The notes under the pieces are model-generated. The model was not told where the DNA came from. It worked only from the letters and a program-made list of their open reading frames with translations, and did not search any database. A program made the position numbers and the translations under genes. Of a DNA stretch of 56,574 nt, positions 1 to 9,033 are shown piece by piece; positions within the stretch are counted from its first letter, which is position 1; each line of letters begins with the position of its first letter. Source of the DNA: Desulfuromonadales bacterium (GTDB taxonomy: Bacteria; Desulfobacterota; Desulfuromonadia; Desulfuromonadales; Syntrophotaleaceae); contig JASKKK010000014.1 of the NCBI GenBank assembly GCA_030154185.1, forward strand, positions 1 to 56,574, in the 5' to 3' direction.

Positions 1-957
1 AGTGTGCGCATGGTGTCCTCGGGTACCGAAGCGACCATGAGCGCCATTCGTCTGGCACGCGGTTATACCGGCCGGGACAAGATTCTCAAGTTCGAGGGCT
101 GTTATCACGGCCATGCCGACAGTCTGCTGGTCGATGCCGGCAGCGGCGTTGCTACTTTCGGCATTCCGGCCTCACCCGGAGTTCCGGCGGATTTCGCCCG
201 CCATACCCTGACGGCTCCTTACAACGACCTGGCCGCAGTCCGGGCGCTGGCGGACGAGCACAAAGCGGACCTGGCGGCCATCATACTGGAACCGATCGCC
301 GGCAACATGGGCTGCATACCGCCGCAGCCCGGATTCCTGGAAGGGTTGCGCGAACTGTGTGACCGGTATGGGATACTGTTGATCATCGATGAAGTCATGA
401 CCGGTTTTCGAGTCACCTACGGCGGCGCTCAGCAACTGTACGGCGTGCGGGGTGATCTGGTCTGTTTGGGCAAGATCATCGGCGGCGGTTTGCCGGTCGG
501 CGCTTTCGGTGGACGTCGGGACATCATGCAGCATCTGGCGCCGGACGGCGGCGTCTATCAGGCCGGTACCCTGTCGGGCAATCCCCTGGCCATGAGCGCC
601 GGCATCGCCACTCTCAAGTTGCTCCGGGAAGAAGGTGTTTACGAGCAATTGGAAGAGCGTAGCGGCCGGCTGGCCGAAGGCTTGCGCCAGGCGGCTGCAG
701 CCGCGGGCATCCCCGCCTGTCTGCAGCGGATCGGCAGCATGTTCTGCAGTTATTTCCAGGCGGGACCGGTAACGTCTTTCGCCGACGCCAAAGCCAGCGA
801 TACCGAGTTGTTCGCCACCTACTTCGGGCGGATGCTGGACAACGGCGTGCACCTGGCGCCGTCCCAGTTCGAAGCCGGGTTCGTCAGCCTGGCGCACAGC
901 GTGGAAGATATCGATCGCACCGTCGAGGCGGCGCACCGCTCGTTGAAGGGACTTTGA
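1..957 (+). CDS. hemL: Glutamate-1-semialdehyde 2,1-aminomutase, 3' part
   Basis: PLP-dependent enzyme of the C5 heme pathway that converts glutamate-1-semialdehyde to 5-aminolevulinate in the cytosol. The gene runs in from the left edge, so about 318 C-terminal residues of a roughly 427-residue family are visible. Diagnostic stretches are [20 protein letters not shown], the CYHGHADS loop, the [10 protein letters not shown] segment with the PLP-binding Asp, and [16 protein letters not shown], in which the Lys encoded at 472-474 should form the Schiff base with PLP. The start is outside the window. A hairpin terminator follows directly. Class III aminotransferases are related, but the HGHADS and GGGLPVGA motifs are specific to HemL. 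Confidence 0.97.
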   Translation, partial: SVRMVSSGTEATMSAIRLARGYTGRDKILKFEGCYHGHADSLLVDAGSGVATFGIPASPGVPADFARHTLTAPYNDLAAVRALADEHKADLAAIILEPIAGNMGCIPPQPGFLEGLRELCDRYGILLIIDEVMTGFRVTYGGAQQLYGVRGDLVCLGKIIGGGLPVGAFGGRRDIMQHLAPDGGVYQAGTLSGNPLAMSAGIATLKLLREEGVYEQLEERSGRLAEGLRQAAAAAGIPACLQRIGSMFCSYFQAGPVTSFADAKASDTELFATYFGRMLDNGVHLAPSQFEAGFVSLAHSVEDIDRTVEAAHRSLKGL

Positions 958-964
958 TCGCTTG

Positions 965-1012
965 CGGGAGCGCATTCGGGAAGGTTTGCTCCCGGAGCGC
1001 TCCCGTTTATCT
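965..1012 (+). terminator. Rho-independent terminator after hemL
   Basis: A perfect 9-bp stem (cgggagcgc at 965-973 with gcgctcccg at 997-1005) is followed by a T-rich run (tttatctt). It lies eight bases after the hemL stop. Confidence 0.75.
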
Positions 1013-1113
1013 TATCGGTCATCGATTTATCGTTGCCCGGTACCGGGAATTCAACATTTAGTAGCCCGTACATGAAATACCGGCACCGCGGGGTTGCACC
1101 CCCGTACGGCGCC

Positions 1114-1142
1114 CTACTTTTTTGATGCGCTCAAAAGAGTAG
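1114..1142. repeat. Imperfect hairpin in hemL/ABC spacer
   Basis: The spacer 1013-1329 holds no convincing gene. Within it, ctactttttt at 1114-1123 can pair imperfectly with caaaagagtag at 1132-1142. The surrounding sequence (a G/C-rich arm before it, then aggcagaaaaacgcgcc) resembles dispersed intergenic elements that are often mis-called as short ORFs. Whether it is repeated elsewhere in the genome cannot be judged here. Confidence 0.35.
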
Positions 1143-1230
1143 GCAGAAAAACGCGCCCCGGCTCCTTGCCCGCCGCTCGTTCCGTTTCGGCAGCGTCACG
1201 AGGGGGGAAATCGCAGACTGGAAAAAGCAT

Positions 1231-1320
1231 TCACCAATCACGAATCACCAGTCACCAATCAGTTGCCTTACGATTTTTGCGTCCCGCGTCCCGCGTCCCG
1301 CGAACCTCGTGCCTCGTGCC
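1231..1320. repeat. Heptanucleotide tandem repeats, three different units
   Basis: Three short arrays with 7-bp periods follow one another: tcaccaa-type units at 1231-1262 (four copies, two of them with one substitution each), gcgtccc at 1279-1299 (three perfect copies plus gcg), and cctcgtg at 1305-1318 (two copies plus cc). The unit sequence differs but the period is always seven. A similar pair of arrays lies at 16980-17058. Confidence 0.8.
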
Positions 1321-1329
1321 CACCGACCC

Positions 1330-2550
1330 TCACTCACTCTTCAACACATCGAGAATCTCAACCTGCGCCGCCTGCCAGGCGGGGTAGGCCCCGGCCATCA
1401 GGCCCAGCAAGGCCGAGCCGGTCAATGCCATGATCACCAGCCAGGGTTCGAAAACCATCGGCATCTGACCGATGCGGCATATGATCGCCACCAGTCCCAG
1501 AGCGCTCAGCACTCCCAACAGGCCGCCGATTCCCGCCATCAGGGCCGCTTCGATCAGGAACTGGCGCACGATATCCCGTCGCCGGGCTCCCACCGCACGT
1601 CGCACGCCGATTTCGAGACGCCGGGAGCGCACCAGCAGTATCATGATGGACAGAATACCGAGTCCGCCAACCGCAAAGGAGACCGAAGAACTGATCAATC
1701 CGAGGGTTCCGACCAGATTGAGAGCCTGTTCCTGAACCTCCATGGTGTCCCTGGCCGTCAGCACGGAAAAATCGTCGTCTTCCCCTGCTGCGATGTGGTG
1801 GCGCCGACGCAAAATGGCGGTCGCGGTTCGTTTCGCCGAGTCCGGGTCGGCTTCGGCGCCAAGCTGCAGATAGACGCCGGTTATCCAGTCCCGGTTGGCC
1901 ATGCGCCGCAGGTAGGTCGACATGGGGACGAATACCTGCTCGTCCTGATCGGCACCGGCGATGTCGGCGCCCTTGGCCTCCATGATCCCCACCACGCGAA
2001 GGCCGGTGCGGTCAAAGTAGACCTTTTGGTTCACCGCCGATTCGGGCCGCTCGAACAACCGCTGAGCAATTTTCCATCCCAGGACGCAGATCTTGGCTTT
2101 CCGGTGTTCGTCCGCCTCAACGATAAAACGTCCGAGTCGAGGCTCGGCATTGCGTACGACGCGGTAATCAGGCAGGGTCGCCACCAGTTGGCAATTGATT
2201 TTTACGTTGCCGGCGCGCACCGGCATGGTTACGCTGACAAAGGGGGCGGCCCGCCTCACTGCCGGAAGCCCCTGGGCCAAAGCCCGGGCATCCTGCAGCG
2301 TGAAGGTGTTGGCTTCGAGGCGTACTCTTCCCGACCGACCCGGTCGGAAGGCCAGTTGTCCTGTACGTGCCATGAACAGGTTGCTGCCGAGTTTGGCGGT
2401 TTCCTGCTCGGCTTTGAGCAGCATGGCGCGAGAAATATGCTGCACTCCCGTCAAGGCCAGGGCGCCGAGCAGCACGCCGAGCATGGCGAGAATGGTACGC
2501 ATACGGTGTGCATGCAGGGAGGCCAGGGCGATTTTGATACTGAACAGCAT
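1330..2550 (-). CDS. MacB-type ABC transporter permease (FtsX domain)
   Basis: Inner-membrane permease of a MacAB/LolCDE-like exporter. The N-terminal transmembrane segment (SIKIALASLHAHRMRTILAM) is followed by a large periplasmic MacB_PCD-like domain. A C-terminal FtsX domain has three predicted membrane helices and the hallmark RRLEIGVRRAVGARRRDI. The frame is open from 2610, but the ATG at 2550 has a GGAG nine bases upstream and gives the usual N-terminus, so I start there (406 residues). It ends the minus-strand operon, after a second permease, an ATPase and a membrane-fusion protein. The substrate is unknown; MacB relatives move lipoproteins, peptides or macrolides. Confidence 0.9.
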   Translation of the reverse strand: MLFSIKIALASLHAHRMRTILAMLGVLLGALALTGVQHISRAMLLKAEQETAKLGSNLFMARTGQLAFRPGRSGRVRLEANTFTLQDARALAQGLPAVRRAAPFVSVTMPVRAGNVKINCQLVATLPDYRVVRNAEPRLGRFIVEADEHRKAKICVLGWKIAQRLFERPESAVNQKVYFDRTGLRVVGIMEAKGADIAGADQDEQVFVPMSTYLRRMANRDWITGVYLQLGAEADPDSAKRTATAILRRRHHIAAGEDDDFSVLTARDTMEVQEQALNLVGTLGLISSSVSFAVGGLGILSIMILLVRSRRLEIGVRRAVGARRRDIVRQFLIEAALMAGIGGLLGVLSALGLVAIICRIGQMPMVFEPWLVIMALTGSALLGLMAGAYPAWQAAQVEILDVLKSE

Positions 2551-2584
2551 AGCCGATACTCCGAAGAATGCGCCGAAACCAGGT

Positions 2585-3838
2585 TCAGGTGTTGCCTTTG
2601 AGGGCTTCAATGGGAGCCATGGACGCTGCGCGTCGCGCCGGCTTGAGGCCGAATGCCAGGCCGATGGCCAGGGAGGCGAACAGGGCGAAACCGAACACTT
2701 TCCAGGAAAAGAGAATTTTCAATAGGCCAAGCCGTGCCAGCAGTTGTCCCATGGCCATGCCGACGCCCATGCCGAGGACGGACCCGAGCAGGGTCAGACT
2801 CACGGCCTCCAGCAGAATCTGCACGAGGATTGCCCAACGCGGGGCGCCAAGAGCCATTTTCAGGCCGATTTCGGAGCGGCGCTCGTCGACACTGAGATAA
2901 AACAGGTTGGCCAGCACAAAGCCGCCGACCACCATCGCCACCAGGGCGGTAACGCCTAAGAACAGGATTAGACCGCCCTTGAAGGTGGAGAGAAACTTCA
3001 GAATTTCATCCGCTGTAAGGATGCTGAAATCGTCCGGCTCTTCGGGTCGCAGGCCATGGAGATGGCGCAGCAGGCTGCGCAGATTGGCGACGTGTTCGGC
3101 CATGTATTCCGGATTGTGGAATTTAATCCGCAGAGCCCGGAAATATTTGCGGTCCATGTTGAATCTCTGAGTCAGGGTGGTGATGGGGATGATGATGCGG
3201 TCATCCACGGCGCCGCCTCCGCCCGTCACGCCGCGGTAGCTGAGCCGGCCGACAATCTGCAGCGGGAAACGGTCCATCAGCACCGTTCGGCCGACAGGGG
3301 ACCGGGTTCCGAACAGTTCCCGGGCCACGGTATCGCCGATCAGGCCGACTTTGGCACCGCGTCTCAGGTCCTCCTCGGACAGGTCCCGTCCTTCGCTGAG
3401 GGGCCAGTCCCAGGCCCGGGCGTAGCCGGCGGAGGTGCCCACCACCAGCGGCACCTGGGTTACGTTGCCGCCGTAGCGAACCTGAACGCTCGACCTGGCC
3501 CGCATGGGTACCACCATGTAAACCCCCGGCAGGGAACGGCGCAGGGTGGCTGCATCGTCGTAGGAAAGGGTCAGAGTGCGTTGGCCGACCGCCCGGCTTT
3601 CGATGTTGCCGCCCAGTACCAGTACGGCGTCGGGGCCGAATATCTGCACCATTTCGTTGGCTTTGCGCTCGGCGCCGTCGATCGCCGCCACGATGATGGT
3701 CAACGAGGCGATGCCGAGAGCCACCCCGATCACCACGAACAGGCTGCGGGTCTTGGCGGCCCACAGTGCACGGCGCGCCATGGCGGCGCAGCGCCAGCTG
3801 ATGGTCAGTATCTCAGCGATTCCGGACCAGACCGTCAT
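2585..3838 (-). CDS. ABC transporter permease (FtsX domain)
   Basis: Second permease of the operon, 417 residues from the chosen ATG at 3838. That ATG has GGGAGG nine bases upstream and overlaps the end of the ATPase gene by 26 bases. An upstream in-frame start at 3916 would add 26 unlikely residues. The protein has one N-terminal helix (TRSLFVVIGVALGIASLTII), a periplasmic domain, and three C-terminal helices with the FtsX signature DERRSEIGLKMALGAPRWAI. Two different permease genes suggest a heterodimeric transmembrane part, unlike the homodimeric MacB, in which the ATPase and permease are fused. Confidence 0.9.
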   Translation of the reverse strand: MTVWSGIAEILTISWRCAAMARRALWAAKTRSLFVVIGVALGIASLTIIVAAIDGAERKANEMVQIFGPDAVLVLGGNIESRAVGQRTLTLSYDDAATLRRSLPGVYMVVPMRARSSVQVRYGGNVTQVPLVVGTSAGYARAWDWPLSEGRDLSEEDLRRGAKVGLIGDTVARELFGTRSPVGRTVLMDRFPLQIVGRLSYRGVTGGGGAVDDRIIIPITTLTQRFNMDRKYFRALRIKFHNPEYMAEHVANLRSLLRHLHGLRPEEPDDFSILTADEILKFLSTFKGGLILFLGVTALVAMVVGGFVLANLFYLSVDERRSEIGLKMALGAPRWAILVQILLEAVSLTLLGSVLGMGVGMAMGQLLARLGLLKILFSWKVFGFALFASLAIGLAFGLKPARRAASMAPIEALKGNT

Positions 3839-4496
3839 GCAGCAGAACCTCCCGTCCGGCACATTCGGCCGTGGCGGCATCATGGGTGACAAGGATGACC
3901 GTGCGCCCCTGGGCATGGATGGTTTCCAGCAAGGTCATGATTTCGGCGCTGGTGGCCGAATCGAGCTGGCCGGTCGGTTCGTCGGCCAGCAGTACCTGGG
4001 GGTCGTTGAGCAGGGCGCGTGCCATGGCCACCCGCTGCTGCTGGCCGCCGGACAGCTGTCCGGGACGAAAATGAAGGCGATCCGCAAGCCCGACCTGACT
4101 CAGCAGTTCCTCGGCCCGCTGGCGCAGATGTCGGGCCGGCGTGGCGCTATAGAGTCCGGGCAGGATGACGTTTTCCAGGGCGGAAACGTATGGAATCAGA
4201 TAAAAGGTCTGGAAAATGAAGCCGAACAGTCGGTTGCGCAGGGCGCTTAGTCGATCGTCCGGCAGACCGGCGACGTCTTCCCCCTGCAACAGATAATGGC
4301 CTCCGGTGGGGCGATCGAGCAGACCGAGAATATGCATCAGGGTCGATTTCCCTGAGCCGGAGGCGCCGCGCAAGGCGACGAATTCTCCCCGTTCGATGTT
4401 GAGGCTGACCCCCCGCAGCACCTCGATGTCCAATTCGCCGAGTGTGAAGGTCTTTTCGATATTGTGCAGGCGAATGAGCGGCGTATCGGTTCTCAT
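3813..4496 (-). CDS. MacB/LolD-type ABC transporter ATPase
   Basis: Cytoplasmic ATPase of 227 residues that powers the two downstream permeases. It shows Walker A GASGSGKST, Q-loop FIFQTFYLIP, signature LSGGQQQRVAMARAL, Walker B VLLADEPTGQLDS and H-loop VTHD. This is the MacB/LolD subclass, judged by RGEFVALRGASGSGKSTLMHILG and by the neighbours. The start ATG at 4496 overlaps the stop of the membrane-fusion gene as ATGA, indicating translational coupling. The open frame reaches further upstream (to 4952), but that part is antisense-frame noise over the fusion-protein gene. Confidence 0.95.
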   Translation of the reverse strand: MRTDTPLIRLHNIEKTFTLGELDIEVLRGVSLNIERGEFVALRGASGSGKSTLMHILGLLDRPTGGHYLLQGEDVAGLPDDRLSALRNRLFGFIFQTFYLIPYVSALENVILPGLYSATPARHLRQRAEELLSQVGLADRLHFRPGQLSGGQQQRVAMARALLNDPQVLLADEPTGQLDSATSAEIMTLLETIHAQGRTVILVTHDAATAECAGREVLLHDGLVRNR

Positions 4497-5731
4497 CGTC
4501 TTGCCTTTCGTTGTTTGCCGACGTCGCCGAGCACCACCTGGGTCGCCACCCGGTCTCCCTCTTGCAGGCCTTGCACAACCTCGCTTTCGAGCAGGCCGGT
4601 GAGACCAAGTTTCGGCATGCGCTCCAGTACCGTACCGTCGGGCTGCACCTGGAAAACCACCTGGCGCCCGTCGATCCATTTGAGGGCGGCGTTGGGCAGA
4701 CGCAACGCCGAGTTCTTTTCGGCGGTCACGATCTGCACCTGGGTGGTCATTTCTGGGCGCAGCCAGGCTGCCTGCCGTTTGGGTATCGCCACCAGCGCCT
4801 TGTAATACACGATGTTGTCGCGAATTTCCGGTTCCGGATAGACCGTTTTGATGGTGCCTCGAAATACCTTGTCCGGATAGGCATCGACACGGAATTCGGC
4901 CGCCTGCCCCGGTTTTACCTGGCCGATATCCGTTTCGTCGACATATATCCACATTTCCAGCCGCGACGTGTCGAGTACGGTGATCAGATTGGCGACCTGC
5001 AGGCCGGCGACGATGGTTTCCCCTTCCTGGGCCGTGACCTGACTGACCACACCGTCGATGGGGCTGTGAATGCTGGTATAGGATAATCGTACCTGCAGGG
5101 CGTTCAGGTTCGCCTTGCTGGCCTTTACCGCCAGTTCGGCTTGGTGCAGATCTTCCTCATACTCCCGCCGGGCCCTTTCCAGGGCTGCCTGGCGTGCAGC
5201 CTGGCGGCGGGTTTCGACTTCCGCTTCCTGCAGGGCGTTTTCCAGTTCGTCCCGGGATACCACCCCCTCCTCCGCCAGTTGCCGGATGCGCCGGGAGTTG
5301 TTCTGCAGGTAGTTTGCCTGAGCTCGGGTCAGGGCCAGTTCGGATCGCGCTTCCTCGATACGCAGAGGACCGACGCGCCGCACCCGTTGCAATTCGGCTT
5401 CATCGGTCTGCAGTCGGGCACGTGCTTCGGCCACCTGGGAGCGTATCTCCCGGCTGTCGATGCGTGCCACCAACTGTCCCTGGGAAACCTCGTCTCCGAC
5501 CCGGACCAGCATTTGCTCGATGGTCCCGGTGGCTCTGGCGCCGATTTTTACAATGGCTCCAACCTGGGCTTTAACGATGCCGGTTTGCTCCAGGACCTGG
5601 CGAACGCTGCCCCGGTCTACGACCGCCGTTTCAAGGACCTGGATGGGGGCTTCCCTCCCCTTTACGCGCCAGAAGATAATGACGGCAGCGACTATGGTGA
5701 CGACGAGTGCCGGGATAAAAACTTTTTTCAT
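4493..5731 (-). CDS. Periplasmic membrane-fusion protein (MacA/HlyD family)
   Basis: Adaptor of 412 residues anchored by one N-terminal helix (VFIPALVVTIVAAVIIFW). It should link the inner-membrane permeases to an outer-membrane channel. It has a biotinyl-lipoyl-like half (ARATGTIEQMLVRVGDEVSQGQLVARID), a long alpha-hairpin rich in Arg, Glu and Ala (about residues 100-210), the second lipoyl half (SPIDGVVSQVTAQEGETI), then beta-barrel and membrane-proximal domains. The ATG at 5731 has GGAAGGA upstream. It is the first gene of the four-gene exporter operon. No outer-membrane TolC homologue is in the window. Confidence 0.93.
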   Translation of the reverse strand: MKKVFIPALVVTIVAAVIIFWRVKGREAPIQVLETAVVDRGSVRQVLEQTGIVKAQVGAIVKIGARATGTIEQMLVRVGDEVSQGQLVARIDSREIRSQVAEARARLQTDEAELQRVRRVGPLRIEEARSELALTRAQANYLQNNSRRIRQLAEEGVVSRDELENALQEAEVETRRQAARQAALERARREYEEDLHQAELAVKASKANLNALQVRLSYTSIHSPIDGVVSQVTAQEGETIVAGLQVANLITVLDTSRLEMWIYVDETDIGQVKPGQAAEFRVDAYPDKVFRGTIKTVYPEPEIRDNIVYYKALVAIPKRQAAWLRPEMTTQVQIVTAEKNSALRLPNAALKWIDGRQVVFQVQPDGTVLERMPKLGLTGLLESEVVQGLQEGDRVATQVVLGDVGKQRKARR

Positions 5732-6004
5732 TGAAGCATCCTTCCGCGGGCCGTCTTCCGGCCCAGAAAACTATGCAGACTGTGCATCGTTACAAGCGCA
5801 TCGCTTTCCATGCGGCGCCTGCAGACATGAGTTTTGTTTGCTTTTTGACGGTGTTTGTGCTAACAAAATCGAGTCTGTAATCCAATTTGCGGCCCGGGGG
5901 ACCGACGGTCTGCTGCATCAGGCAGAACCGACGATTCCCCGCTGGCCATGTCCGCCGAGGCCGGTCCGGGACCGGTTCCCGGATTATGAAGGAGGAACCC
6001 TTAC

Positions 6005-7537
6005 ATGTCATGCCGCTGGATCATGATCCTGGCTTTGCTGCTGGTGTGGGCCCTACCGGTCGCCGCCGCTCCGAGTCCCGCCATCTCTCTCGACAGCTGG
6101 GTGTATCCGGCTCTGGACAAATTGGCCGGACTGGGATTTATTCAATCCTCCCTGCAGGGCGACCGCCCATTTTCCAGAGGGGAGGCCGCCCGACAGACCG
6201 TCGAGGCCATGACCGCGGCCCGGGACCGCATTTTGCCGCCGGTCGCCCGGGAGTTGGTCGCCCGCCTGAAAAAGGAATTCCACCTGGAAATTCGTGAACA
6301 ACGCAATGGTTCGGATCGTGCCGGAAGCTATTTCAAGCCGATTCGCGAAATGCGTTTCGATTATGTGTTCCGCGACGGTTCCGACAGTTCCTATCCCGGT
6401 ACCAATGCCCGTCAGTTCGCCCTGTTGAGCAATCGCGATGGTCTCGACTACAGCGAGAACCACAATCTCGAGGTCACCCTGTCCGGCGAGGCACGCTGGG
6501 GACGTTGGTTGCTGGCGGACTGGCAGCCGGTACTGCGGGGCCAGGAAAACGGCAATACCGGCATTCGCCTGCGCCAGGGCAGCGTCACTCTCGCCCTAGG
6601 CCCGGTCGACCTTTCCGTGGGGCGCCAGTCCCTGTGGTGGGGGCAGGGGCGCAATGGCTCGCTGGTGCTGACCAACAATGCCGATCCTCTCGATATGATC
6701 CGCCTGACCAATCCAACCCCGGTCATTCTGCCGTGGTTTCTCAAGTACCTGGGGGCATTCCGTTTCGATCTGTTCGTCGCGCGCCTCGATGACGACCGCG
6801 ACGTGGAAGAACCCTATTTCGGCGGCATGCGCCTCGGCATCAAGCCAACATCCTGGCTGGAGTTGGGGATGAGCCGTACGGTCATGTTCGGCGGCAAAGG
6901 CCGCCCCGGCATCGATTTCGACGATTTCCTGACCATCATCGGCGGTGAAAACCTGAGCGGCGACGAGGATACCAGCAATTCGGTAGCTGCCATCGACGTA
7001 CGCATCAAACTGCCGTTTTTATGGAACGCCGAACTCTACGGCGAACTTGGCGGCGAGGACCAGGCCGATTTCGCCGGCTTTCTGCCGTTTTTCTCCAAAA
7101 AGGCATACCTGGCCGGCGTCTACCTGCCGCAGATCGAGCCGAGCGGACGCTGGAGCCTGCGCCTGGAGTACGCCGATACCAGCATCGATACCAACCTCTG
7201 GTACAATCACAGCCAGTATACCTCGGGCTACACCTACCAGCGGAAAATCATGGGCCACGCCATGGGCGGCACCGCGAAGGATTATTTCGCCGAGATCGAG
7301 ACCTACTTTCCCCTCGGACTGCGCCTGGCTCTAAACTTCGACCACCAGAAACGCTCGGCGGGGGGCGGCGTCGCAGAAAAGCATTATCAGCCCGGCGTGG
7401 CCGTGGAGTGGCACTGTTCGCCCCGTTTGACCCTGCGTTTCAACTACGCCTTCGACCGGGTCGAAAACTTCGGTTTTCAAAGCGGCGATACCCGCAATCT
7501 GCATCTGGCCGACGCCGGCCTGAGCTGGAACTGGTAG
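6005..7537 (+). CDS. Wzi-like capsule assembly/outer-membrane barrel protein
   Basis: Exported protein of 510 residues. A signal peptide (MILALLLVWALPVAAA) precedes a short SLH-like N-terminal segment (YPALDKLAGLGFIQSSLQGDRPFSRGEAAR). A long C-terminal region then alternates hydrophobic and polar residues, as in outer-membrane beta-barrels, and ends in the aromatic terminus LSWNW. Wzi-family proteins bind capsule or exopolysaccharide at the cell surface. The family match is by pattern (VGRQSLWWGQGRNGSLVLTNN is typical), not by search. The start has AAGGAGG about nine bases upstream. It is monocistronic, with a terminator directly after the stop. Confidence 0.8.
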   Translation: MSCRWIMILALLLVWALPVAAAPSPAISLDSWVYPALDKLAGLGFIQSSLQGDRPFSRGEAARQTVEAMTAARDRILPPVARELVARLKKEFHLEIREQRNGSDRAGSYFKPIREMRFDYVFRDGSDSSYPGTNARQFALLSNRDGLDYSENHNLEVTLSGEARWGRWLLADWQPVLRGQENGNTGIRLRQGSVTLALGPVDLSVGRQSLWWGQGRNGSLVLTNNADPLDMIRLTNPTPVILPWFLKYLGAFRFDLFVARLDDDRDVEEPYFGGMRLGIKPTSWLELGMSRTVMFGGKGRPGIDFDDFLTIIGGENLSGDEDTSNSVAAIDVRIKLPFLWNAELYGELGGEDQADFAGFLPFFSKKAYLAGVYLPQIEPSGRWSLRLEYADTSIDTNLWYNHSQYTSGYTYQRKIMGHAMGGTAKDYFAEIETYFPLGLRLALNFDHQKRSAGGGVAEKHYQPGVAVEWHCSPRLTLRFNYAFDRVENFGFQSGDTRNLHLADAGLSWNW

Positions 7538-7548
7538 CGCCAATCGTC

Positions 7549-7573
7549 AGGGCCCCTGCGGGGGCCTTTTTTG
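7549..7573 (+). terminator. Rho-independent terminator after the Wzi-like gene
   Basis: GGCCCC at 7551-7556 pairs with GGGGCC at 7561-7566 across a TGCG tetraloop, followed by six T. It begins about 12 bases after the stop codon. Confidence 0.85.
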
Positions 7574-7696
7574 TTGCGGGGCGTTTTTTCAGGAAAATTC
7601 GCCGTTAGAACCGTTCCAAACCCCAGGTTTTACAGACGTTCTGGAGACGCCGAGGTTTACATCGGAATCGTTTTTTATGAAGGCTGCAAGGCGTGT

Positions 7697-8872
7697 CTAA
7701 AAGGGATCGTCGTTGCGCGGCCGGCGGCCCCGGTCACTGAACCATCCCAGTAACGCCTGCACCTTGCCCCAGAACCATTCCCGCAGCCGGACCCGCCAGG
7801 ACCTTACCATCCAATCTTCCAGGCGTATCTCCACGCTGTCGGCGAAATCCTCTTCCATCAGCGCCGCAGCCTCCGCGCAAAGTTTGGCATCCTGCAGCTC
7901 CTGGTTGGCCTCCAGGTTCCAGCGGTAATTCCAGGCATCGGCGTTACTGGAGCCGAGGCTCAGCCATTCGTCGCACAGCAGCATTTTACAGTGGCTGAAA
8001 CGCGGCTGGTATTCGAATATCCGCACGCCGGCTTTCAGCAGACGGTGGTAGTAGCGCCGCCCCATGTACCACACCGCCGGATGGTCGCTCAGGGCGCCGG
8101 GCAGCAACAGCCGCACGTCGCGGCCGTTGCGGGCGCTGCGCCGCAGTACCTGGCGCAATTTCCAGGACGGCACGAAGTAGGCGGTCGCCAGCCATACCCG
8201 GTGTCTGGCGCGTCGCGTCTGCCGAACATAGGAGCGCATGATTTCGGAACGGCCCTTGATGCCCTTCTGAACGGTAACCCGGCCTCGGCCGCCGCTGCCC
8301 TGGGACGAGGCTCCACCGGGAGCTGGCGACAGGGCGTTTTTCGCCCAACGGTTCCAGAGTCTGGCGAACAAAACCTGCCAGTCGGCCAGGCAGGGGCCGC
8401 GAATTTCCAGCATGACTTCATGCCACCAGGCGGAGGGTTTGGTACGTCGGTCGAAGGCATCGGTCAATCCGGCGCCGCCGGTGAAGGCTACATCGCCATC
8501 AACGAGCAGCAGTTTGCGGTGATCGCGCAGCAGATTGCTGCGCCAGCGGAAAAAGCGAATCGGGTTGTAAAACGCCAACTCGACCCCGGCATCAATGAGC
8601 CGCCTGCGGTCGCTGCGACGCAAACCGAGAGCTCCGTAGGCATCGAGCAGCACGCAAACCCGCACGCCTCTCGCTGCCGCTTCCCGCAATTGCCTGAACA
8701 GGTTCTCGACCACCGCTCCCGATTCGCAAAGGTACATTTCCAGCAACACATACCGTCGTGCGGCGGCGATGCTGTTTTCCATGGCAGGGAAAAACCGATG
8801 GCCGTCGACCAGCAGCCGGAAACGGTTGCCGCTGCGCCAGGGGAAGCGGTATTTTCCTCGGGAAGTTTTCAT
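7697..8872 (-). CDS. Phospholipase D family protein (cardiolipin synthase-like)
   Basis: Enzyme of the PLD superfamily with two HKD motifs: HRKLLLVDGDVAFTGGAG (HxKxxxxD) and HCKMLLCDEWLSLGSSNAD (HxKxxxxD). Both catalytic His/Lys/Asp sets are intact. Such proteins transfer phosphatidyl groups, most often in cardiolipin synthesis at the inner membrane. This one lacks the two N-terminal membrane helices of ClsA, so it is closer to the soluble ClsB type. The ATG at 8872 is preferred over the TTG at 8890 because an AAGG lies six bases before it. The length is 391 residues. Confidence 0.88.
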   Translation of the reverse strand: MKTSRGKYRFPWRSGNRFRLLVDGHRFFPAMENSIAAARRYVLLEMYLCESGAVVENLFRQLREAAARGVRVCVLLDAYGALGLRRSDRRRLIDAGVELAFYNPIRFFRWRSNLLRDHRKLLLVDGDVAFTGGAGLTDAFDRRTKPSAWWHEVMLEIRGPCLADWQVLFARLWNRWAKNALSPAPGGASSQGSGGRGRVTVQKGIKGRSEIMRSYVRQTRRARHRVWLATAYFVPSWKLRQVLRRSARNGRDVRLLLPGALSDHPAVWYMGRRYYHRLLKAGVRIFEYQPRFSHCKMLLCDEWLSLGSSNADAWNYRWNLEANQELQDAKLCAEAAALMEEDFADSVEIRLEDWMVRSWRVRLREWFWGKVQALLGWFSDRGRRPRNDDPF

Positions 8873-9033
8873 CGCTGCCTTTTTTCGCAAAGCCCAGGAG
8901 CCCTATAGGTTTTATCGTTTTTTCAGCATCACTCCACCAGGACCCGGAACCCATCCGGGAGCCTGATTCCGATGTTTTGGAAAAAAACGGTTGCCGTTTG
9001 CCTTAAAGCATACCCGATAATTTGGGGCAGCGA

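Noticed and set aside
172-975. Long minus-strand ORF opposite hemL
   Set aside because: Shadow frame of a high-GC gene; no motif and His/Gln/Arg-rich composition typical of antisense frames.
1094-1387. Open frame over the hemL/ABC spacer
   Set aside because: It runs through hairpins and heptamer repeats and into the ABC gene on the other strand; composition and start signal do not support a protein.
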